Assembly: GCF_001590985.1 (NCBI RefSeq)
Contig: NZ_BCTX01000008.1
Location: forward strand, 1-64,000
DNA: 64,000 nt
Direction of reading: 5' to 3'
From: Novosphingobium naphthalenivorans NBRC 102051
GTDB taxonomy: Bacteria > Pseudomonadota > Alphaproteobacteria > Sphingomonadales > Sphingomonadaceae
Position numbers and translations under genes: made by a program. Position 1 is the first letter of the stretch, and each line of letters begins with the position of its first letter. This document shows positions 9,701 to 18,851 of this stretch, piece after piece. The notes under the pieces were generated by a model. The model had not been told where the DNA came from, ran no database searches, and worked only from the letters and a program-made list of their open reading frames with translations.

Positions 9701-10025
9701 GCTGCACACGCTCAACGAGCGGATCGAATTTCTCTTCGATCGCGAACACCAGATCGGCCACGCCTATTTCACCGGCTGCCGCAGCCGGGCTGACGTCGAG
9801 GACGTCATGCGCCACAAGGTCATCCCGCTATTGGCAGAGTATTTCTATGAGGATTGGTCGAAAGTCGCCGCAGTGCTCGGCGATGGCGACGGCACCAACG
9901 GCGCCCATTTCCTTGAATCAAAGAGTCTGCCGGCTCCGGCCGGCTTTGCCGACGATGAGCTGGGTGGAGACAAGCGGCGCTGGAGTGTGAAGGCTAGTTT
10001 CGATTTCTCGGACTTTGCAGCCTGA
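6795..10025 (+). CDS. McrB-like AAA+ GTPase with EVE-like domain inserted in the motor
   Basis: 1076 residues. A long unassigned N-terminal region (1 to about 550) probably recognises the target. The McrB-type AAA+ motor has Walker A [9 protein letters not shown] near 567, [16 protein letters not shown], Walker B [20 protein letters not shown] near 858 and the signature [19 protein letters not shown] near 916. Between Walker A and Walker B lies an extra stretch of about 170 residues (about 685-850) with EVE/PUA-like features: [51 protein letters not shown] and [9 protein letters not shown]. EVE domains bind modified bases. In type IV restriction, McrB hydrolyses GTP, translocates and activates McrC, which is the next gene (TGATG overlap). 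Confidence 0.87.
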   Translation: [1076 protein letters not shown]

Positions 10026-11341
10026 TGCCTGCCTATACGGTTCGAGAATGGGACAAGCTCGCCTATGGCGAGGGCAATGGGCAGATCCCGGCCCACCATG
10101 CCGACCGGCTGGCGGGTCTGGCAGCGCGTTCGGTCTTTGCTGGCCGGGGCGGCAGCGGAGTGCTCGAACATGGCCGGCATGCCTTGCGCGCACGCGGCGT
10201 GGTGGGGATTCTGGCGGCGGGCGATGCGAGCCTGGAGATACTGCCCAAGATCGATGTGGCGCCCGGTGAAACGCCCGATCACCAGAACGCTGCAATCCGC
10301 AAACGCCTGGTTCATATGCTGGCCGTCGCGCTCGATCTCAAGATCGACCTGGGCGTCATCACCGATCTTGCCTGGCAGCGCGAGACTCTGCTCGAAATCC
10401 TGATCCGCATCTTTTGCGACAAGCTGACCACGGCCCTGCGCAAAGGGATGCCGCGTCGGTATGTCGAGCGCGAGGAAGACTTGCCGACCCTGCGCGGCCA
10501 GCTCGACATCACCCGCCAGTTTGCCCGGCATGCGGTCAACCCCTCGCGCCTTGCCTGCCGGTTCGATCTGTTGTCCGAAGACATCGCCATCAATCGGATC
10601 ATGAAGGCGGCCGTGGTACGTCTTCTCCGCGTCTCACGGCGCAGTGCCAACCAGCAACGTCTGCGAGAGTTGGCCTTCGTCTACGCCGACATTGCCGATG
10701 TACCGGTTTCGGCACTGCGCTGGGATGATGTTGTCATCGATCGCACCAACCGGTCCTGGCAGGAACTCTTCGCCATGGCCCGCCTGTTTTTGCAGGACCG
10801 CTATCAGACGACCACGGGCGGCGCGGGTCAGGGCACCGCGATGCTGTTCGAGATGAACGCGCTGTTCGAAGAATATGTCGGGCGGCTGATTGCCCGGGCG
10901 CTGGCGGGAACAGGACTGACCGTCTCGTTGCAGGGCGGGCGCCTGTTCTGCCTGAGCGCGCAGGATAGTGAGCGAGGGCTCTTCCAGACCAAGCCCGACA
11001 TTCTGATCCGCTGGGGCGGTGCGATCACCCACGTCATCGACACCAAGTGGAAGCGGATTTCCTCTCGCATCGATGACCCCAAGCAAGGGGTCTCGCAGGC
11101 CGACGTCTATCAGATGATGGCGTATGCGCAGCTCTATCGCGCCCCGCGCTTGACGCTGCTCTATCCGCATCACCCAGGGCTCGGACCCGAAGACCTGGTT
11201 CACGCCCGTCATCGTATCACGGGACATGACACTATCCTGGAGACAGCAAGCATCGACGTGTCGAACAGCAACAACATGCTGACGCGGCTGAGATGCCTGT
11301 TCTTGAGTGAAGAGCCGAAAGTGCGCTGCGCTTATGCCTGA
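10025..11341 (+). CDS. McrC-like nuclease subunit
   Basis: 438 residues with the McrC architecture: an N-terminal beta-rich region that contacts McrB (ILAAGDASLEILPKI), the family run GMPRRYVEREEDLPTLRGQLDITRQ split over residues about 140-165, and a C-terminal PD-(D/E)xK nuclease with KPDILIRWGG, then VIDTKWKRI and a helix with ADVYQMMAYAQLY. All three catalytic positions (D, D-x-K, Q/Y helix) look intact. Its ATG overlaps the stop of the McrB gene, so the two are translationally coupled in the usual McrBC order. It is predicted to cut DNA, and possibly RNA, once the McrB motor is engaged. Confidence 0.88.
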   Translation: MPAYTVREWDKLAYGEGNGQIPAHHADRLAGLAARSVFAGRGGSGVLEHGRHALRARGVVGILAAGDASLEILPKIDVAPGETPDHQNAAIRKRLVHMLAVALDLKIDLGVITDLAWQRETLLEILIRIFCDKLTTALRKGMPRRYVEREEDLPTLRGQLDITRQFARHAVNPSRLACRFDLLSEDIAINRIMKAAVVRLLRVSRRSANQQRLRELAFVYADIADVPVSALRWDDVVIDRTNRSWQELFAMARLFLQDRYQTTTGGAGQGTAMLFEMNALFEEYVGRLIARALAGTGLTVSLQGGRLFCLSAQDSERGLFQTKPDILIRWGGAITHVIDTKWKRISSRIDDPKQGVSQADVYQMMAYAQLYRAPRLTLLYPHHPGLGPEDLVHARHRITGHDTILETASIDVSNSNNMLTRLRCLFLSEEPKVRCAYA

Positions 11342-14300
11342 TTTTCACATTTCTCCGATCTCGATCGTTAATCAGATCAAGAGCAATCTGCAGGATCGGT
11401 ACGATTCCGGGTATCCGATCCTCAAGGAGTTGCTGCAAAACGCCGACGACGCGGAAGCCCAACGATTCAGGCTCGACGCACTGCCCGGCTGGCCAAACGC
11501 GGTGAATCCGCTGCTGCGTGGGCCGGGTCTTCTGGTCGCGAATGATGGCTTCTTCCGCAGGCAGGACGAGAGCGGAATCACGTCGTTTGGCGAGAGCAGC
11601 AAAGCCGCCGACAATGCCGCGATCGGCAAGTTTGGTTTCGGCCAGAAGGCCGTGTTTCACCTCTGCGATGCGTTTATCGTCTACGCCCGAAGGGAAGACG
11701 GCGATGCCTTCTTTACGGTCGTTAACCCGTTCTTGGAGGTGGATGTCGCAGGCAATATCAGTCGGCAGTGGGAGCCTCTCGAGCCTGCCGATGTCGGATT
11801 TTTGGGAGGTAAGGTCGCCTCAGACTTCCCGGATCGCTACCTCGTTCTTTGGCTGCCGCTGCGCCGGGATGGTATTCAGCCAGCCCCAGGGGTTGGCTTT
11901 TCCAGCAATATGCCATCGGCAACAGAGACGATCAGGGAACTCATCCGACCTGACGATTTGCAGGCTGTCCTGACGACGCTGCGCCACCTGAAATCGATTG
12001 AAATTCTAGAAAACGGCGAACCTCGCAGTAGGTTAGAACTCAATGTTGCGCAGGGCCGTTTCGTCGGGCCGAACCGTTTGGGCGATGGTGTTCACGCCTT
12101 TGGCGGCAAGATCGAAGCCGCGCCGGAGAGATCAACAGCGTTATTTGTCGGGCGTGAAGCGATGGCTCTTGATGGTCGTCTCGCGGAGTTGAAGCGCACG
12201 CCGCATTGGCCGCAAACGATAACTGTTCTCAACCCACAACCCGTCCCGGAGAAGGGAGAGCCTCATGGGGCAGTGACGCTGTTGCGCATCCCCTACACAG
12301 AGGAAGTTGCGCGCATCGCGCCTGCGCAACTACGCATTTCTTGGGCCGTGTTCCTGCCCATCTCCGATGAATCCAGCATCGTCATCCCGCTCGACGACAG
12401 TGCGCTCGGCCAGTTCCGTTTCCTGCTACACGGCTATTTCTTCCTCGATAGCGGCCGTCGCCAGATCGAGGGGCTGAATGCTGTCGTCGAAACAGGCGTG
12501 CCTGCCGATGCTATGGCGCTGCGCCGCGCGTGGAATAGCGAACTTCGTGACTCCGTGGTTCTCCCGCTCCTGCCGACTCTGCTGAGAGACGCGCTTGGCA
12601 AGGCGATGGTGACATCATCGGAACTCACTCAGGTTGTTTCGGCGCTCGCCCGTCACGACTGGTTTCGGCGCAATCGCGACGCCATTTGCCGAGAACATGC
12701 GTTGGTGCGTGTGCTCGAAGGGCCGGCCATCGTCTGGCGCGTCGTTCCATCGGGGGACGCTCTTCGGCCGCTGCCGGCTTCGGTGGCGGATGCCCCTCAG
12801 CGGATTGGGGAATTGTTCGGGGCCATCGGCGCATGGGCCGATTCAAGCGGTGCGCATCTCGTCGTCGATGCCCGCGCCGCGCTGAGTGCTCAGCCGATAC
12901 GCTGGACCGAGGCGGACCTCAGCACAGTATTCTCCACGCTTTCACCCCGTGCATTCCAATCGCGCGATACCGCGCTCACGCGACTCCTAGTCGATTTCCT
13001 CGGCATGGCGATACTCGGCGATGCTGAGAAGTTCGCGACCAGGCCGCACATGGTCACGGCCTTGCGCGCGGCAATGGCGGAAACTCAGGCGCTTGCTCCG
13101 TCCGAACTCATTAAATCGGCTCTTGTCCACGTTCCACATGGCGTGTTGTTCCCGCTTCCGCCATCTGTCGAAAACCGACAAGTCCTGCGCGCGCTGGCGT
13201 CTGCCCCGGCGAATATCCTGCCAGTTCGCGGCGAATGGATCGACGATGGCCGACGCCCTCCTCGACTATCCGACGAAGACCTCAAGGCGTTGCTCACCGC
13301 ACTCGAGCCGCTGATTGAAGGCGATCAGGCGGATCAAGCGGCGACCGCCGCGTTGGCGCTGCTCGCTCAGGCCGAGCGGAATATCTCCGAACTGGCGCGC
13401 GATCCCGACTTCGCATCCATCAAGGTTCTGCGGGTGCGGGATGTCCGTATCCGTGGCCCGATTGTGCTGTCGCTCCAAGCGCTCGTTGAACACTCCAGAG
13501 CTGGACTCTTGTTCGCAAGCTCGCCTCAAGCGAACACATGGCTGCCTTTGCTCGTGGAGGCATTGCCAGACGCATCCCCGCTGATCGTGGATAGCGGTGC
13601 GATACCTCTCTTTCGAGATGAGGCAAATCTCACGCTTCAGTCGGCGGGCAGGGAGGCTGCTTTCTCGCTCATCAACAAAGCCGTGAGCTTTGGGCCAGTG
13701 AGCGCCCGCCAACGATTGCTTGATGAGATTGCTACCGATAATAAGGACGATCCGGCCGCCGCCCGGCGCCTCTGCGTCGGCATCTACGAAGCGGGATACT
13801 CAGCATCGAAACTTTGGACGCTCGACCCAAATCAAAATCCGATAGAGCGCATTGCCACGGCTCTTATTACCCGGAGCCAGAACGAATTTCTTGTCCCGAC
13901 CGGCATTGCTGACGGATTGTCCAGGACGCAGCGAAATCATCTTCGTATAGAGGTGCTTGACGCTGCCAATCTGGAAACTTTGTTCGAGAAGAACATTGCC
14001 GCCATCGCGCAACTGATCCCTAATGTTTCAGAGCGAGAGGCGGTCCTTGATGCCGGCCTGCCCGATGATCTGCTGATCCGGTTGCCTATCCATGAAAGGC
14101 AGGACGGAACAGTTGGGGATGGAAAGGGCATCTTTCGCGAAACGAAAGAATGGTCTGTGCCTGAACCGTTGCGGGCAGTCGTTTCTATCGTCCGGCCGTG
14201 CCAAAGCCAGAAGGCTCGGGAACGGCAAGGACAGCTTATTGGGGCATGGTCACCGGAAAGCCAGATTGAGGTTGCGCTAAGTTGCAGCGATCCACACCGC

Positions 14301-17300
14301 CTTCGTGGTGTGATACTGGACGCGCTCGCCGGGTTGCAATCTCCGCCCGATGGACGCTTGCTTGAAGGACTGCGCGCCAAGTCGTGGCTTTTTGCCGATG
14401 GACACCCGGTCAAGCCGCAGGATGTGCTCGCCCTTCCACCAGCGGTCGATGAAGCGGCACGAGGGCTTCTCTTGAAGAACGGAGAGACGCCCCCGTTCCT
14501 GCCCGCAGCAAGGCTGGCCATCGACGTGCGCGAGCATCGCGGCTTCGATCATCTTGGAAGATGGGTTCTACCGGACAGGTGCTCGTCATTCGGAGCCCTG
14601 GCGCTGATGGTCAATGATGGGGGGATCATCGGCCGCCTCGGAACGGCGGATGAGCTTCCAACAGACGATTTTGCGACATTGGCGCAAGATGGCGGCGATG
14701 TCGGGTTGCCGGGCTGGCCTCTGCTGGCGGCGGTTCTGACCTCGGAAGCTGATCGCGGCGACACGATGAAGGTTGTCGCCGCTTTCGCGGAGATCCACTC
14801 CTCCGGCGCTGATTTGGCAGGAACCCACCTCGACCACCTCGCGGCGCTGGCGGAGGAAAACGGGCGGAAAGGCGAGGCGGCCCGCAGGGTCTATCGCCAC
14901 GGATTCAATATCGTCACCTGTTGGCCGGAAGAAACCCGCCGTCGGGTGTTCGGCGGAACGCTGGTTCCTACCGAGGCCGGAAATTGGCGCAGCGGCCGGG
15001 AGGTCGTCCAAGGCGGTGACGGGCTCGATCCGAACTATGTGTTGGCGCGGGACTACGCATCCGCGCTTGGAAAGCGTGAGGCATCACCTGTCGAGAGGCG
15101 TGGCGCCGGATATGAAGTTCATGACTCATCTCCAACCGATCATCGCCGGGGCGAAATCAGGAATGTCGATCTGGCTGCATTGGAAGCCCAGTGGGCAGAC
15201 CAGCATCGGTCGTTCCTCGCCACATGGCTGGGGCGCGTACCGTCTGACCTGGTGATCGTCTATCTCGGCCTGATCGGCCGCAGCGAGCCTTTCCGGCACC
15301 TTGCGAACGAATGGGCGATCGACGCGACCGCCGATGTCGATACCCTTTGGGCCGACCTCGACAATCACTTTCCCAGAGAAATCCTCTATCCGAACTCGTT
15401 GGCGGATGAGGTCGATCAACGCCGCTTCCTGATAGAGCCGGTCGCGGGCGAGCATGTGCAGGCCGTCGCTCTGTCGGGGGACGTGTTCGACGCGCCGTTG
15501 GGTGATCCCGGCAAGGGAATCCTCATCGGGAATCTGCACAAGAGCCATGAGGGCATCCGGGCTGCCGATGGTAAAGTGCGGTCATTGATCACGCTGCCAG
15601 TCAGGCAAGTCGACCCGAGCAGATACGGTCAGAAAGAGGCCAGCGGCATCTTTCGGCGGTTTGTCGAGACAGTCGCGGCGGATTGCCTATGGCTCGGCAT
15701 GGAACGCCAGCGTGCGGCGTTGCGGGAGATGTTGGACAGGGCGGTTGAGGTCGATCAATCGACGATCGAGGAAACTGAACGCCTGCTTCGGGACCGGCTC
15801 CCCACGATTCTCGCTGAGCTGAAGCTCCCCACTGACTACCGAACACAGAAGGCGCTACGCGCATATCAGGCTGAAGAGAGCCGCCTTCTTCACCTTGCCG
15901 CACCAGCGCAAAAGATGGAGGAGCTGAAATCGGAGCTGTGGCGAGAAATATCCGGCGGCACACTGGCGACTGAGCTTCTGTCTGCGGTTCGCGCCAAGAT
16001 CGGGGACTTCGGATATTCCGCCAGCCGGGTTCTGTTCGAGCTTTTCCAGAACGCCGACGATGCCTATCGACAGCATGGTGAACCTGGTTCGAACGCCTGT
16101 TTCCGTGTAGAGCCGCTGCCGGGCGACCCAGGCGGGTTTCGTGTCGTCCATTGGGGCCGCCCGATCAATCACATGGGGCAGGACGCAGAGGAGGGGCGCC
16201 GCGTCGGTCATGACCGCGACCTGCTCAATATGCTGTTGATGAACTTCTCCGAGAAACGCCCCGGAGACGATCTCACTGGCAAGTTTGGGCTGGGCTTCAA
16301 GAGCGTCCATGTGCTGTCGGACGGTATCGGTATCGCCAGCGGCTTCATCGCCTTGCGCACGGCCGGCGGCTTTTTGCCGACGCCATGGCCGGAAGGCATC
16401 GACATAGCAGAGGCACGAAAGGCCCCCGGCGGCCGAAAGGCGACCGTTATCGAAGTCCCCCTTTCAGCGGAGACGGCTGACAAAGGCGCCGATGCGATGA
16501 CGGCGTTCAAAGCCGCCGTGACCTGGCTGCCTGCTTTCGCCCGCACCATTCGCCGCATCGAAATCGAGGACGACGTTCCCACGAGCGTCGATTGCTCGTC
16601 TTTGCCACTCCTCGGCGAGAGCCAAGTCAGCGTCGTTTCCATGTCAGGTGGGCGCCGCGAGCGAGCCCTGCGATTCGATCTATTGTCCGGGTTTGCCCTT
16701 CTGCTGCGTGTCGGCCCCGCCGGACCGGACAGATTCCCCGACGATCTGAAGCGACTCTGGAATCTGGCCCCGCTTGAGGTGCCGTCACGTTCTGGCTGGC
16801 TGCTCAACGGTCCTTTCGCTGTCGATCCGGGTCGCACAGGGCTGGCTGGCTCGATTGCTGATCAGACGGAGAAATTTCAAACGCTTGGCCGGGTATTGGG
16901 AGACCGCCTCCTGAAATTACACGATCTCGCGGATGTAGACTGGCGCGGGTTCTCGGAAAGCCTCGACCTGGATGCCTCCGACGCCTCCAGAACAGTGGCG
17001 TGGAGCACCTTCTGGTCTCACCTGTTCGATGTTCTCGCGCCGGATTTCGACGACGATCTGGCCCGACACATGCACGCCGATGGTCGTGGATACGGCCACC
17101 TCATAGGCCAGCGGCAAGTCGTGCCGACTCGCCTGCCGCCTCCATTCGCTGCGTTGATAAAGGCGTCAGACGCGGCCTATTTCGTCGATGGCGCGTTGTC
17201 GGACCTTCCCATGCTCGCCAAAGTCCAAAATTGGCCTGCCCTCGCGGAGCTACGAGACCGGACAGTCGCATCCGAGATAGCCGGGCAATTGAGAAAGCTC

Positions 17301-18851
17301 GGCTTTGGGAATGTCCGACAATTACGATTCTCAAGGCTTCTCCGTCAGCAGATCGGCGAAGGCAAGCATATCAGCCCAGATTTGGCCAAGGCTCTCGGCC
17401 TTGCCCTTACACCTCAATCTATTCGGGAAGCACCACTCGATAGCGAACTTTATGAAATTCTGGACATTGCCAGGCAAGCCTTGTTCCTCGCGCAGGATGG
17501 GGCATGGCGGATAGCTCAGCTTCCGAGTCCCGATGCCGCCGATGACCCCGAAGAGCGCAGGCTATGCGCATTTGCGCCCGCGAAGCATCTGCTCGACAGG
17601 CAATATACTGGCGCGGCACTGGAGTTTTTCCGGGTCGCCCGCGAACGATCGGGCTTCGGCCCTCAAGCGCGTGATCTCGGGGGCTGGACATCGGAAATCC
17701 CTGCCGACGACCAAGGTCGTCAGACAGCGGCACTACGATACATCATTGAGGGTCGCCAAGGCCGAGAGTTGGGTGAGGAGATTCGCCGCCATCGCCCCGG
17801 CTGGCTGCCTTGGCCTTCGTCGCAGTTGCGGATCAGCCCGCTGCTCTCTGGCTGGACCGAGAAGGAAAAGGACGATCTCCTGTACGCCCTTCAGGGCCGT
17901 GACGCCTTCTTGCCGCAAATGCCTGTTCAGCCTCCGCCGCCTGAGCCTGCGACGGTTCTGGCGGCGATCCATGCCTGGTGGCGCGCCGAGGGCTCCGGCC
18001 TCCGCGCCTTATACGCGGAGAGAACCTACCCAGGGCATTTCTCGCCGTTGCAGCTTCGCGAGTCACAGGAGCGCGCGGCATGGTTCACGATGTTCGCCTT
18101 GGCCTGCTTCCAGTCGTTCGGCCGCGTGCAGGATGGGCAGCATAAGAGCTTCATCGACGACGGCTTCAGAGAAGGCTGGTGGCAAGAGTTGTCCGAGTCA
18201 CGGCCTCCCGGTGAGGTGCAGTCATGGCTTGAACGGCTCGAACGATGGAGCGCGCCCGACCATTTCGATCAGCAATACCTGACGTGGCGACGCACATTCG
18301 TCGATCTGTATTCCGTTGCTCGTTGGCTGGATGAGTATCGCGAGGTTACGGTCAAGCTACCGAGAATTATCGAGGAGCATGGCGTCATTTCGCTCAACGG
18401 CGCCTTGCAGCCGAGCTACTGGCCGCCGGCCATGCGCCTTTCCATCGACGCCGCCCCGATAAACCGTTCTCTCGGTATTGGCATGAACTGGATGATCCGC
18501 GAACTGCTGCGGCACGGCGCCTATGAGTCGGGCGATGAGCACCTGATGATTCCCTATGTTTGGGCTCCATCCCAGCGTGTCCGCGTCCTGCTGAATGAAT
18601 TAGGCGCTGACGTTGGTGAGCGGCCGGACAAGGAAGCAAGTCGGACGATCTGTGATTTCGTAACGAAACATCTCGGAGACGACCGTCGATTTGATGGCGA
18701 TTTCGATCTCCCGCTTCAATTGATTACCCGGCGCAAGCACAGGGGTGCTTTGGAAACGTGCTTCGCTGAGGTTGGCGGCGCTCCGCCAGACCTAATGGAG
18801 TATGACGATGAACGGGAGAACGAGGGCGAGATAGGGGATAGTGGCGAATGA
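11334..18851 (+). CDS. Giant sacsin-like protein with two GHKL (Hsp90-type) ATPase modules
   Basis: 2505 residues from ATG 11334, which overlaps mcrC by 8 bases; a GTG at 11307 is also possible. Two separate GHKL modules are visible. Module 1 has ILKELLQNADDAEAQ near 30-45 and GKFGFGQKAVFHLCD near 97-111. Module 2 has LFELFQNADDAYR near 1568 and GKFGLGFKSVHVLSD near 1647. The QNADDA box and the glycine-rich lid are the signature of sacsin N-terminal ATPases. The long stretches between and after them show no motif I recognise. Related large GHKL proteins occur in prokaryotic defence islands with McrBC and helicases. It may act as an ATP-driven clamp, sensor or scaffold; its exact role is unknown. 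Confidence 0.82.
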   Translation: MPDFHISPISIVNQIKSNLQDRYDSGYPILKELLQNADDAEAQRFRLDALPGWPNAVNPLLRGPGLLVANDGFFRRQDESGITSFGESSKAADNAAIGKFGFGQKAVFHLCDAFIVYARREDGDAFFTVVNPFLEVDVAGNISRQWEPLEPADVGFLGGKVASDFPDRYLVLWLPLRRDGIQPAPGVGFSSNMPSATETIRELIRPDDLQAVLTTLRHLKSIEILENGEPRSRLELNVAQGRFVGPNRLGDGVHAFGGKIEAAPERSTALFVGREAMALDGRLAELKRTPHWPQTITVLNPQPVPEKGEPHGAVTLLRIPYTEEVARIAPAQLRISWAVFLPISDESSIVIPLDDSALGQFRFLLHGYFFLDSGRRQIEGLNAVVETGVPADAMALRRAWNSELRDSVVLPLLPTLLRDALGKAMVTSSELTQVVSALARHDWFRRNRDAICREHALVRVLEGPAIVWRVVPSGDALRPLPASVADAPQRIGELFGAIGAWADSSGAHLVVDARAALSAQPIRWTEADLSTVFSTLSPRAFQSRDTALTRLLVDFLGMAILGDAEKFATRPHMVTALRAAMAETQALAPSELIKSALVHVPHGVLFPLPPSVENRQVLRALASAPANILPVRGEWIDDGRRPPRLSDEDLKALLTALEPLIEGDQADQAATAALALLAQAERNISELARDPDFASIKVLRVRDVRIRGPIVLSLQALVEHSRAGLLFASSPQANTWLPLLVEALPDASPLIVDSGAIPLFRDEANLTLQSAGREAAFSLINKAVSFGPVSARQRLLDEIATDNKDDPAAARRLCVGIYEAGYSASKLWTLDPNQNPIERIATALITRSQNEFLVPTGIADGLSRTQRNHLRIEVLDAANLETLFEKNIAAIAQLIPNVSEREAVLDAGLPDDLLIRLPIHERQDGTVGDGKGIFRETKEWSVPEPLRAVVSIVRPCQSQKARERQGQLIGAWSPESQIEVALSCSDPHRLRGVILDALAGLQSPPDGRLLEGLRAKSWLFADGHPVKPQDVLALPPAVDEAARGLLLKNGETPPFLPAARLAIDVREHRGFDHLGRWVLPDRCSSFGALALMVNDGGIIGRLGTADELPTDDFATLAQDGGDVGLPGWPLLAAVLTSEADRGDTMKVVAAFAEIHSSGADLAGTHLDHLAALAEENGRKGEAARRVYRHGFNIVTCWPEETRRRVFGGTLVPTEAGNWRSGREVVQGGDGLDPNYVLARDYASALGKREASPVERRGAGYEVHDSSPTDHRRGEIRNVDLAALEAQWADQHRSFLATWLGRVPSDLVIVYLGLIGRSEPFRHLANEWAIDATADVDTLWADLDNHFPREILYPNSLADEVDQRRFLIEPVAGEHVQAVALSGDVFDAPLGDPGKGILIGNLHKSHEGIRAADGKVRSLITLPVRQVDPSRYGQKEASGIFRRFVETVAADCLWLGMERQRAALREMLDRAVEVDQSTIEETERLLRDRLPTILAELKLPTDYRTQKALRAYQAEESRLLHLAAPAQKMEELKSELWREISGGTLATELLSAVRAKIGDFGYSASRVLFELFQNADDAYRQHGEPGSNACFRVEPLPGDPGGFRVVHWGRPINHMGQDAEEGRRVGHDRDLLNMLLMNFSEKRPGDDLTGKFGLGFKSVHVLSDGIGIASGFIALRTAGGFLPTPWPEGIDIAEARKAPGGRKATVIEVPLSAETADKGADAMTAFKAAVTWLPAFARTIRRIEIEDDVPTSVDCSSLPLLGESQVSVVSMSGGRRERALRFDLLSGFALLLRVGPAGPDRFPDDLKRLWNLAPLEVPSRSGWLLNGPFAVDPGRTGLAGSIADQTEKFQTLGRVLGDRLLKLHDLADVDWRGFSESLDLDASDASRTVAWSTFWSHLFDVLAPDFDDDLARHMHADGRGYGHLIGQRQVVPTRLPPPFAALIKASDAAYFVDGALSDLPMLAKVQNWPALAELRDRTVASEIAGQLRKLGFGNVRQLRFSRLLRQQIGEGKHISPDLAKALGLALTPQSIREAPLDSELYEILDIARQALFLAQDGAWRIAQLPSPDAADDPEERRLCAFAPAKHLLDRQYTGAALEFFRVARERSGFGPQARDLGGWTSEIPADDQGRQTAALRYIIEGRQGRELGEEIRRHRPGWLPWPSSQLRISPLLSGWTEKEKDDLLYALQGRDAFLPQMPVQPPPPEPATVLAAIHAWWRAEGSGLRALYAERTYPGHFSPLQLRESQERAAWFTMFALACFQSFGRVQDGQHKSFIDDGFREGWWQELSESRPPGEVQSWLERLERWSAPDHFDQQYLTWRRTFVDLYSVARWLDEYREVTVKLPRIIEEHGVISLNGALQPSYWPPAMRLSIDAAPINRSLGIGMNWMIRELLRHGAYESGDEHLMIPYVWAPSQRVRVLLNELGADVGERPDKEASRTICDFVTKHLGDDRRFDGDFDLPLQLITRRKHRGALETCFAEVGGAPPDLMEYDDERENEGEIGDSGE

